From Moorena sp. SIOASIH (GTDB lineage Bacteria; Cyanobacteriota; Cyanobacteriia; Cyanobacteriales; Coleofasciculaceae): a stretch of 64,000 nt of DNA. Shown in pieces: positions 7,178 to 14,485 of the stretch (its first letter is position 1; each line of letters starts with the position of its first letter). Under the pieces are notes generated by a model. The model made no database searches and had not been told where the DNA came from. It saw only the letters and a program-made list of their open reading frames with translations. Both the position numbers and the translations under genes were made by a program. The DNA lies in NCBI RefSeq assembly GCF_010671925.1, contig NZ_JAAHIH010000005.1, forward strand, positions 682,001 to 746,000. Reading direction: 5' to 3'.

Positions 7178-7525
7178 CTATGCAACCCCATACCCAGTAT
7201 GTTCACGAATCTCAGGGGGATGAAAAGCAAGAACAATCCTATCCTTCGGTACTCCTGAAGCAACCAATTCATCCGTGATACCATCTTCAATACCGTCGTA
7301 GTGAATCCAGATTTTACCATCGCGGATTTGAGCATGAACAATGGTACCATATACACGGCGATGATTTTCCCAGCCTTCATCGAGCAGCATAAAATGATTG
7401 CGTTCGCTACTGATAATTACAGAGGTTGTCACATCACCATAACGGTAAGGAAGATTGGCGTAATACTTTAAAATATTTTCTAGGGTTTCACGCCATTGCT
7501 CTAAACGTTGATTGGTGGTTTCCAT
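7178..7525 (-). CDS. xisI: XisI family protein
   Basis: 115 residues. The XisI pattern is intact: RLEQWRETLENILKYYANLP, RNHFMLLDEGWENHRRVYG, AQIRDGKIWIHYDGIED, GVPKDRIVLAFHPPE and a GYGVA end. It is convergent with the broken xisI at 5454-7155, leaving 22 bases between the stops. No xisH precedes it. A fragment of yoeB lies 40 bases upstream on the same strand, mirroring the xisI-yoeB neighbourhood at 1306-2029 and suggesting past duplication and rearrangement. Confidence 0.88.
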   Translation of the reverse strand: METTNQRLEQWRETLENILKYYANLPYRYGDVTTSVIISSERNHFMLLDEGWENHRRVYGTIVHAQIRDGKIWIHYDGIEDGITDELVASGVPKDRIVLAFHPPEIREHTGYGVA

Positions 7526-7565
7526 TCGATAATTTCCTCAATATTTACATCGAAAAAAAGTACTG

Positions 7566-7606
7566 GAACTAAAACCAGGACTGCCATTAACCACAACTGG
7601 CTTTAC
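7566..7606 (-). pseudogene. Remnant of a YoeB N-terminus
   Basis: The minus strand reads VKPVVVNGSPGFSSS. The intact toxin at 1685-1954 reads VKPVVVNRSPGFSSR at its N-terminus. Identity is confined to about 41 bases and then ends abruptly, so this is a scar of a second toxin gene. Confidence 0.55.
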
Positions 7607-7623
7607 TTCAATTTATCAAAAAA

Positions 7624-8742
7624 ATGAATGATTATACTGAAAACTTCCCTTTAGACAAAGAGTTAACCTTAAATGACTCCTCCAATCCCTTAACCATTCC
7701 CACAACTTCCCTATCCCTCACCAAACAAAACGACCAAATCATCGAATGTCGTCTTACCTTCCACGTAACCCCCGAACTTTACCACCGCATCGACACCGAA
7801 AAACTATTCAACCTCAAAGCAGAAGTACGGGCACCCATGAATGGTGGTAACTTTCTCCCCAGTGGTGACATCCAAATTGAAACCACTCTCCAACCGGATT
7901 TACTGCCACAGCTATTAGAAAAGGCTTCCACCGCAGAAGAAGCTGCTAACTACCTGCTTGACCTTTGTCAACAACCCGAAAACCCCTTAACAAACAAACT
8001 ACTCAACACCGAAAGCTGGCTATGCTTATCCGTAAAACAGCAACAACCCAACGGTGAAGTCGGTTATAACACCTTCTGGAACTACCTTAATCCTTCCACC
8101 ATTAACCACCCAGAAGCTACCAGCGAAGAACTTTCAGAAGGAATTGTTAACTTTTTCCAAGAATGGACCCAAGCCAATTTAGCTGAAGCTACCCAAAACG
8201 CTACCTCTGAATTTCTTGAGGGAATTACCAGCATTTTCAACGAATTAGTTGATGAAAAATTCTCCGACACAGAAGAAGATACCACCACAAACCAATCAAT
8301 CTTTACCGCAATAGTTAACTTTTTTGAATCAGACCAATGGCAATTTGTCAATATACCAGAAACATCAGCCTTGCGTCTTTTATTCCGGGGTGAAAATGGA
8401 CAATGGACTTGCTACGCCCAAGCCAGAGAAGAACAAAGACAATTCGTTTTTTATTCAATGTGCCCCGTTAAGGCTCCAGAAAACAAGCACCTAGCCATCA
8501 CAGAATTCATCACCCGCGCCAACTATGGCATGATTATGGGTAACTTTGAATTCGATTTAGACGATGGAGAAATCCGTTACAAAACCAGCATTGATGTACA
8601 AGATGACAATCTTAGTTTGGCTTTAATTAAACCAATAGTTTATGCTAACGTGATGACAATGGATGAATATTTACCAGGAATTATCGCAGTTATTGAATCA
8701 GAGGTGGAAGTCAAAGAAGCAATTTTGCGGATTGAGGGTTAA
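7624..8742 (+). CDS. YbjN-domain protein
   Basis: 372 residues, acidic, with no signal or membrane segment. The C-terminal ~150 residues (from SIFTAIVNFFESDQWQF) match the YbjN/T3SS-chaperone-like fold: an edge strand, LFRGENGQWTCYAQAREEQ, FYSMCPVKAPENKHLAITEF, NYGMIMGNFEFDLDDGEIRY and DNLSLALIKPIVYANVMTMD. YbjN-type domains are putative regulators or chaperones without a known catalytic role. The N-terminal ~220 residues are beta-rich, then helical, and unrecognised. ATG at 7624 starts right after the toxin scar. Confidence 0.6.
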   Translation: MNDYTENFPLDKELTLNDSSNPLTIPTTSLSLTKQNDQIIECRLTFHVTPELYHRIDTEKLFNLKAEVRAPMNGGNFLPSGDIQIETTLQPDLLPQLLEKASTAEEAANYLLDLCQQPENPLTNKLLNTESWLCLSVKQQQPNGEVGYNTFWNYLNPSTINHPEATSEELSEGIVNFFQEWTQANLAEATQNATSEFLEGITSIFNELVDEKFSDTEEDTTTNQSIFTAIVNFFESDQWQFVNIPETSALRLLFRGENGQWTCYAQAREEQRQFVFYSMCPVKAPENKHLAITEFITRANYGMIMGNFEFDLDDGEIRYKTSIDVQDDNLSLALIKPIVYANVMTMDEYLPGIIAVIESEVEVKEAILRIEG

Positions 8743-9002
8743 TATCAAGTCTGGTTGAATACCCATAATTAAGGAGAGGGTGGGGAGATGGGGAGATAGG
8801 GAGATAGGGAGGTTTTTATTAAGGGTAATTATCCCGACATGATATTATAAGCATTATTTCCGGGTGGCCAGGATGCCCACCCCACTCATATTGATCCAAT
8901 CTTGATACTATAGTCACTCAACTTATATAAAAAAACTACTCGCTCAATACCAGCTAGTTGAATTGCATCAAGACAGTGACATCCACCCTGCGATCGCCCC
9001 AA
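8743..9002. repeat. Repeat-bearing intergenic region
   Basis: It holds a short GGGGAGATA tandem (8775-8810) and a copy of the CCAGGATGCCCACCCCACTC unit shared with 5080-5110. No gene is seen. Confidence 0.45.
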
Positions 9003-9431
9003 TCAATCCAACTCTGGCGGGTGCTCACCCAACTTAACCCACATTGCCCTTGCCCGAACTAACGCCGGACGATTGATCTGTAATGCCGAGATTGTAGCTC
9101 GACCAACCGCTGTTAGTCCCCTCATTTCCGTCCCACTCTCACTCCAGGCAAAATGTTCTGTCCAAACTTGCTCCTGGGGATTAAACAACGCAACCACTTC
9201 GCCGCTTTCTAGATCGATGGCAGTCTGGCGATCGCCTTTATGGCGATTACAAGATGGACAGGCAAAACAAAGATTCTCAAACACCGTCTCCCCACCAGCC
9301 TTAAGAGGCCGAATATGCTCAAATTCAAACGTCATCGCCGTTAGAAACTCTGCTGTCCGACAATAGGCACAGCACTCACCAAAGCGATTACGAATTTGTC
9401 GCTGTAACTCAATCCGAATGTAAACACTCAC
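9003..9431 (-). CDS. HNH endonuclease
   Basis: 142 residues from GTG at 9431. The HNH/beta-beta-alpha-metal signature is complete: CAYCRTAEFLTAMTFEFEHI (first Cys pair and the catalytic His), RPLKAGGETVFENLCFACPS, then CNRHKGDR. The GTG start overlaps the upstream gene's TGA by GTGA, so the two are translationally coupled. An upstream ATG at 9458 also exists but lies inside the preceding gene. HNH proteins of this size nick or cut DNA; whether this is a defence, toxin or housekeeping nuclease cannot be told from sequence. Confidence 0.8.
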   Translation of the reverse strand: MSVYIRIELQRQIRNRFGECCAYCRTAEFLTAMTFEFEHIRPLKAGGETVFENLCFACPSCNRHKGDRQTAIDLESGEVVALFNPQEQVWTEHFAWSESGTEMRGLTAVGRATISALQINRPALVRARAMWVKLGEHPPELD

Positions 9432-9787
9432 CCTGCTGTTGTCCCATTTTCTAAGCACTTCAGTGTATATCTGGCGCGAGTTTTGAGAATTGTTAATTGA
9501 TCCGCCTTCCCCAACAAGTCATCTAACTCAGCCACCTCATCGGTGCCGAGCAATGATTCTACATTTCTGGCCACTAAATCATCCAAGCGAGTTTGATCTG
9601 CCACAGCCAATTTACAACTTGCCAGTGCGTTTAACTCATCTACACTCAAACCAACTAAACACTCCTCATCCAACCCTAATGGATTAGCGAGTCGAGAATA
9701 GGTGTTCCAGTCCAATAAAACCCCAACTCGTTCCCCCTGCTCATTCGTTACGTACTGTAATAAACTTGTCATATCAAAAACCTTCAT
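9428..9787 (-). CDS. Phd-like small protein upstream of HNH endonuclease, possible antitoxin
   Basis: 119 residues; MTSLLQY at 9772 is an alternative start. The N-terminal QYVTNEQGERVGVLLDWNTY resembles the Phd/YefM dimerisation strand-helix. The rest is helical and Leu/Asp-rich (DELNALASCKL, RLDDLVARNVESLL). It overlaps the HNH gene by four bases. The pairing resembles a two-gene antitoxin-nuclease module, but that role is inferred from layout only. Confidence 0.45.
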   Translation of the reverse strand: MKVFDMTSLLQYVTNEQGERVGVLLDWNTYSRLANPLGLDEECLVGLSVDELNALASCKLAVADQTRLDDLVARNVESLLGTDEVAELDDLLGKADQLTILKTRARYTLKCLENGTTAG

Positions 9788-10205
9788 AAGACAATGTCAT
9801 CCTATCTTAGCCCGTAGGTTAGGTTGATCGAATCAAGATTTTGGATAAAACTTATCGATTCGATTAAGGGAAACCCAACCTAACAATTTTGTTGATAGTG
9901 AGGGGAGAGTGCGATCGCTCAAGCGCGGAAGCTTCGCTTCATCGCGAAGCGTAGCCCTTTGGGCTAATCGCTTTTTCCTGTGGGGAGTGCGTACGGGAAG
10001 CGCTAGCCCTTTGGGTTAATCGCACGATCTTCTCGGGTGCTTCCCCTTGAAATGTAACGCACCAAAGCAATCGAATCGATAACGGTACTAACGCCCGCAA
10101 AATAGCAAAATATTCCTTTTGAGGGTTAAGACAAAAATAGGCTTACCCAGATAATTCACCAGCAAGTTTCAAAACAGCCATTCTTGTGGAGTAATCAAGA
10201 GTAAA
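9788..10205. repeat. Mixed dispersed repeats
   Basis: Three parts are visible. First, an inverted repeat around TTAGGTTGATCGAATC and GATTCGATTAAGGGAAACCC AACCTAA (9806-9885). Second, HIP1-family units such as GCGAAGCGTAGCCCTTTGGG (9905-10025). Third, CACCAAAGCAATCGAATCGA then AACGGTAC (10058-10120), the same repeat as at 1060-1165. No gene is seen. Confidence 0.55.
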
Positions 10206-10423
10206 TATAGCGTTTATAGGACTCATGAGGTACAGTCTTCTTTGACGTTGATTCCCTGTTAGGTGCGCTCTTACCATTAAGAATTAAATTCGCCACGGGT
10301 CGCACCTCTTAATGCAGCGCATCCCTATTCCCTATTCCCTATTCCCTGTTCCCTGTTCCCTGTTCCCTGTTCCCTGTTCCCTAAAATTTAGAAATTGTGT
10401 ACCTCAGTCGTAGAATTGCTATA
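10206..10423. repeat. TATAGC-ended inverted-repeat element (copy E)
   Basis: Left TATAGCGTTTATAGGACTC, ATGAGGTACAG. Right TTGTGTACCTCAGTCG then AATTGCTATA. The core has a CATTAAGAATTAAATTCGCC ACGGGTCGCACCTC unit also present at 60958-60991, then a heptad array (CCCTATT, CCCTGTT). Confidence 0.72.
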
Positions 10424-10511
10424 CCATCCAGCAGCTAATTCATTCGCCACAGCTTGAGGTACAATAACCGAGCCATAAAGTTTTTGATAGAGATATTGTA
10501 TTAACGTAAGT

Positions 10512-10696
10512 GTAAGCATTCAGCTATCAGCCGTCAGCCGTCAGCTAATTAACTAATCAACGGGAGGTAGTAAACAAGCTTACGAACGAGTATGGCTGCT
10601 TAACAATTCCTGCTCGTTTTACTGATCCGAACCAGTGCAGTTAAAGCGCCTACTCGCTAATAGCTGATAGCTGATAGCTGACGGCTGAATGCTTAC
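10512..10696. repeat. GTAAGCATTCAG-bounded repeat
   Basis: It begins GTAAGCATTCAGCTATCAGC and ends GCTGACGGCTGAATGCTTAC. The ends are near-perfect complements. The centre is non-repetitive (TCAACGGGAGGTAGTAAACA onward). Confidence 0.7.
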
Positions 10697-10750
10697 ACGT
10701 AAGCATATGCTTACCTATTAAATTGAACCAGGATAACTTCGAGGTGCGCA

Positions 10751-11818
10751 ATGGATCTACACAAATCTAAAACTATACTTTTGAGTACCATACTCTTAGC
10801 ATACTTGAGTCTCAATGCTTGTAACCAACAAAGGACACCCCCACCGGATACATCCACTTCCTCTCCATCTCCTATAACAGAAGTAGAAACATCCCCAACT
10901 CCTACCCAAACTCAAAATACCCCTAAGCAAAGAAAAGTTAAGGTTTTTTTACCCAAGCAACCTCAAAGTAATGAGGATTTTAGGTATGTGGAATCTGTAG
11001 TCAGAAGCACCAATAGTCGTGCAGTGGCTACTTTTGCCATTGAACAGTTGATTATTGGTCCGACCAAAGCAGAAACTAAAATTGGTTTCACCGAAGCACT
11101 ACAACTTAAAGGTAGCTCCAATTGTGGTAAAGATTTTACCCTCTCTATTGCAGCAGAAACCGCCACCCTCAAGTTTTGCCGTGCCATTCTTTCCCCTGGA
11201 GTAGGCTATGATGCTAGAGCTACCAGTGCTATTCAATCTACCCTCAAACAGTTCTCAACTATCAAATCGGTAGTTATCCTCAACAAAGACGGCAATTGTT
11301 TTGGGGACTTAAGTGGTGAAAACCTCTGTTTGAAGACTGGGAGCAAGAGAGAAAGACTTTCTACTAAATCTAAAATAGCAATTAATGGCATTGGCCCCAT
11401 CACCGTGGGCATGACGGTGAAAGAAGCATCCCAGGCTGGGCAAGTTAAATTAGTGCAACAAACTAGTGGTGGAGAAGAGCGTGGTTGCTTATTCTACGAC
11501 CCAGAAGGAATAGAAAATATCGGGTTTATGGTGACAGAAGGAAAAATTGCCAGGGTATACATAAGTTCTCCAGAAATTAGCACATTGAGTGGTGTAAAAG
11601 TTGGGGATAACTTAGAGAAAGTGATGTCTGTGTATGGTAAAAAAATAGAAATTTACCCCCATGTATATGTACCGGGGGGGAAATATGCTTTATTCGTACC
11701 AACGGATAGTTCAGATAAAAATTATCGAGTGATGTTTGAAGCCAATGCAGAGGGTAAAGTAGTTGGTATAAGCGCTGGTAAACTACCGGAAGTGAGATAT
11801 TTAGAAGGATGTAGTTAA
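10751..11818 (+). CDS. Lipoprotein with GerMN domain
   Basis: 355 residues. A lipoprotein signal (KSKTILLSTILLAYLSL then the lipobox LNAC, Cys at about residue 24) is followed by a Pro/Thr/Ser linker. The GerMN domain follows: VKVFLPKQ, QLIIGPTKAETKIG, FTLSIAAETATLKF, GVGYDARATSAIQSTLKQF and VVILNKDGNCFGDLSG. The C-terminal ~150 residues form a second domain (GIGPITVGMTVKEASQAG) seen in cyanobacterial envelope proteins. It is expected to be anchored in the periplasm; no enzymatic role is known. A ribosome binding site GAGGTG lies just upstream of the ATG. Confidence 0.8.
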   Translation: MDLHKSKTILLSTILLAYLSLNACNQQRTPPPDTSTSSPSPITEVETSPTPTQTQNTPKQRKVKVFLPKQPQSNEDFRYVESVVRSTNSRAVATFAIEQLIIGPTKAETKIGFTEALQLKGSSNCGKDFTLSIAAETATLKFCRAILSPGVGYDARATSAIQSTLKQFSTIKSVVILNKDGNCFGDLSGENLCLKTGSKRERLSTKSKIAINGIGPITVGMTVKEASQAGQVKLVQQTSGGEERGCLFYDPEGIENIGFMVTEGKIARVYISSPEISTLSGVKVGDNLEKVMSVYGKKIEIYPHVYVPGGKYALFVPTDSSDKNYRVMFEANAEGKVVGISAGKLPEVRYLEGCS

Positions 11819-12122
11819 CTCAACATTAGAGATAAGTTAGGTGATGAAAATCTTAAAAGTTCTCAAAAACGGCATGGACTTTAAATTCGACCAAGCGTTG
11901 AAAGTGCTGTGCGCTTTGTTGGTAGCGGCACAACTGTTTTTAAGTAGCGCACCCCCTGCGATCGCACAGGGAATTGGCCCTTGCGTGGTCAGTCCCCCAT
12001 CAATCTGTACTCGTGACCTCAATCCCTGTGGCAATCCTGGCTTTTGCCAGTGCCCGGATGGATATTCCTTTGACATCCTCCCACCGCGCTCATCGGAGAT
12101 TATAGCGGGGGATTCCTAAGAC

Positions 12123-13351
12123 TCACGACTTAGGTTTCTGCTTCCTTCTCCCTTTTGGAGAGTTTCTCACACCAGCCTTCCGAGATTTGCTCTCCTCGGG
12201 TCTTACGGTCGCTCCACAGACTGACACGGCAAGCCCTGCCGCCAAAATATTAATTGATGCATTAATATCGCGATTAGCCCGAAGGGCTACGCTACGCGAA
12301 CGTGGCGAGTATTACAGGATGGACAATCCCACTCTCGAATGTTTAAGGGCAAAGATTCTACGCGATTTAAGCACACAGAACACATTTTGCTACTGGGAAA
12401 CCACCTGTCAATTGATACAGCTTCACGGTTGTACCATTCTGCTTTGTATTTGATCTGACGGATTATTTCCGCCCAGTTGGCATCACTAATCACTTGAGCT
12501 AGTTTGTGGTTTTTTACCAGATTTTTCACAGCTAAGTCCTCAAACGCAATCAATTGGTTTTCTCTGACTAGTTGAGTGGTTAGCTTATGAGTAAAATCCC
12601 TTCTAGCGTCTTTGATTTTTGCGTGTATTCTGGCCACCTTCAACCTGGCCTTATAGCGGTTGTTAGATCCCTTTTGTTTCCGAGACAAAGCCTTTTGACA
12701 TTTAGTCAGTTTCTTCTTGAGCTTTTTAAAATGTTTGGGGTTGGCAATTTTGTCCCCGTCACTAGTTGTAATTAGACTGGTAATTCCTAGATCGAAGCCA
12801 ACTTGTTTATCTGTGGGAGACAAACTTAAGTCTCTGTGGTCATCAAACCTGATTGAGACATGCCAACGATTAGACGGATCTAAACTAACTGTGACGGTAC
12901 TTGGGTTGCAGTTTACCGGTAACTGACGACTCCAGCGAACAGGTAAAGGTTCAAAACATTTAGCCAGATAGATTTGACCGTTTTTCCATTTAAATGCGGA
13001 TTTTGTGAATTCTGCACTACCACCATTCCGCTTTTTCTTGAAGTTTGGATACTTAGTACGACCTGCGAAGAAATTAGTAAAAGCTGTTTGAAGATGCCTT
13101 AATCCTTGTTGGAGTGGAACGCAACTTACTTCATTCAGAAAAAATAAATCTTCCTCTGTCTTCCAACCTGTCAACATTGAAGAGGTTTCTTTGTAGCTTA
13201 TTCTTTCCTGACGTTCGTACCACCCTTTGGTTCTAGCATCTAGAGCTTTGTTGTAAACAAGTCTTACACAGCCGAGAGTTCTCCTCAACAGAGTCTCCTG
13301 TTCAGGTGTTGGGTACAAACGATATCGGTAAGCTTTTTCAGTCATGCTCAC
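12123..13351 (-). pseudogene. tnpB: tnpB, frameshifted in the catalytic DRD motif
   Basis: From ATG at 13351 (MSMTEKAYRYRLYPTPEQE) the frame has the RuvC Asp (VGFDLGITSL, Asp187), the Glu (LIAFEDLAVKNL) and a Zn ribbon CSVCLNRV..WDCPSCNTRH. It then goes out of frame and stops at 12287. Beyond a 26-bp insert (12275-12300) the correct frame resumes as RDINASINILAAGLAV and ends QKPKS* at 12123. The insert is a HIP1-associated repeat that split the GATCGC of the DRD codons. The RNA scaffold may survive, but the nuclease is expected to be dead. Confidence 0.85.
12275..12300. repeat. 26-bp HIP1-associated repeat inserted into tnpB
   Basis: The sequence TAGCCCGAAGGGCTACGCTA CGCGAA sits between CGAT and C, where family alignment demands ATCGCGATC. 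It belongs to the GCGTAGCGTAGCCC family found in many intergenic gaps here. Twenty-six bases cause a frameshift. Confidence 0.75.
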
Positions 13352-13394
13352 ATTCTAAACCATTAAATGTGAGATGTCAACTGGACATGTGGAC

Positions 13395-13442
13395 GCAATT
13401 CCTCTCCCGCTAACCCTACGGGTATAACGGGAGAGGAATTGC
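13395..13442. repeat. 48-bp palindromic repeat inserted in frame
   Basis: A 15-bp perfect stem (GCAATTCCTCTCCCG and its complement) flanks an 18-base loop containing TAA. The length is a multiple of three. It adds a stop codon to the host Cys-rich protein gene; without it the two Cys modules read through. Confidence 0.65.
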
Positions 13443-13732
13443 TCTTAAGGATGATGCATCCGCCGGCAAGTGCATCATCGAAGACGTGTCTATGGCAGAT
13501 GGCCATGGAGAACCTGTTTTGAGCAGGTGTGTATTCCCCCCACCCATCAAGAGCGTTTGCTATAAAAACCTCAATATGTGTGGCCATTCGAGCTTTTGCC
13601 AGTGTCCTGAGGGGACCGAATACAATCAGTTATTTGGGTCCTGCGAAATACCCTTGTGATACTAGAACCTGACTCTGTTAGTAATTCTGTCAAGCCCCAG
13701 GTGATCACAAGTTAGATCAGATCACAATTAAA

Positions 13733-13768
13733 AGTAGAGGGTTTACTTCTAGAAGTAAACCCTCTACT
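13733..13768. terminator. Perfect 36-nt palindrome between convergent genes
   Basis: AGTAGAGGGTTTACTTCT followed by its exact complement. It lies between the end of the Cys-rich pseudogene (plus strand) and the TerB-like gene (minus strand) and could serve as a bidirectional terminator, though it has no long T run. A protein-binding palindrome is an alternative. Confidence 0.5.
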
Positions 13769-13830
13769 GAATAGATTTTGCAAGTTTTATCAAAATTATT
13801 AATTTTAGTCAATATTAATTAATAATCCGA

Positions 13831-14277
13831 TTACCCTTGATTTTTAATTAACATTACGTCTATAATTTTTACAGCAGTTTGTTCTGATATCTCTAAAGCA
13901 TGATAAAGCTCGTTCAAAAATTCTTCTTCCTCATCGGTAATTTCTCCATCTGCTAAAATAATATCAGTGGCGATCGCAAAGGCTGTTCCTTGTAGTTCAT
14001 GGGGGAGTGATTTCAGGGCTGCACTAAGAAGAGGATCAGAACCTTGCCGCTGGAGGAGCATCAAAAGTCGTTCAAACATTCTTGCCATTACATCAGCTGA
14101 GTAGCTCCTGAACAGCTGCATTCGAGATAAGGCAGTAATAATAGCTTGGACCTCAGAATTAGTCGCGTATCCGTCAGCAGCACCAGCAATTAACGCGATC
14201 GCAGCAAATGCTTCAGCTGGTCCGAGTGTTGTTTGGCTGTGTTGACGACCAATTGAAATTTTGTCAAACAGACCCAT
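13831..14277 (-). CDS. TerB-like protein
   Basis: 148 residues from ATG at 14277 (MGLFDKISIG). The fold is all-helical with the TerB-like motifs ALIAGAADGYATNSEVQAII near the N-terminus and FAIATDIILADGEITDEEEE near the C-terminus. Two acidic helix-loop-helix segments with DG..(T/N)..E resemble the metal-binding sites of TerB. Cyanobacterial stand-alone TerB-like proteins are common; a tellurite role is not implied. The longer frame to 14400 adds a hydrophobic segment but has no better start signal. The gene is divergent from ligA. Confidence 0.65.
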   Translation of the reverse strand: MGLFDKISIGRQHSQTTLGPAEAFAAIALIAGAADGYATNSEVQAIITALSRMQLFRSYSADVMARMFERLLMLLQRQGSDPLLSAALKSLPHELQGTAFAIATDIILADGEITDEEEEFLNELYHALEISEQTAVKIIDVMLIKNQG

Positions 14278-14485
14278 TTTTGTTGTCTCTTGGAAAAGTA
14301 CCTTAGTTAATACCAAGATGACATTGGTGACCGCAAACGGAATTAGTACAAATACTGAATTTATAGCTAGACTTTGCCAAAGTTTTCTATACCACCTCAA
14401 GCAGGGCTATAGTTAATCTGGATAGTTAATATGGTTAATCTGACCGATAAACTAGAGTCAATCTCCATCAAGGATAATCACCCCT

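Larger units (their letters stand above)
12070..13375 (-). mobile_element. IS200/IS605-type element with decayed tnpB
   Basis: On the minus strand the element begins directly after TTGAC (13380-13376) and ends GGATGTCAA at 12070. Excision joins GGATATTCCT to GTCAACTGG and extends the host frame with a Cys codon. The right end contains a CCCCCGC..GCGGTGGG hairpin. There is no tnpA. Confidence 0.8.
11841..13659 (+). pseudogene. Secreted Cys-rich protein with two CxCPxG (EGF-like) repeats, broken by two insertions
   Basis: Segment 1 (11841-12069) encodes a signal peptide (FLSSAPPAIAQG) and a Cys module SICTRDLNPCGNPGFCQCPD. Segment 3 (13443-13659) encodes a paralogous module ending MCGHSSFCQCPEGTEYNQ, LFGSCEIPL and TGA. 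Removing the TnpB element (12070-13375) and a 48-bp palindrome (13395-13442) leaves one uninterrupted 154-residue frame. Today the first part runs into the IS and stops at 12119. The Cys spacing resembles EGF-like domains, but the role is unknown. The gene lies 22 bases after the GerMN lipoprotein gene and was probably co-transcribed with it. Confidence 0.7.

Noticed and set aside
13363..13587. Minus-strand frame of 74 codons over the Cys-rich gene
   Set aside because: The plus strand encodes a coherent Cys-rich module continuing from 11841; the minus frame has no family features.
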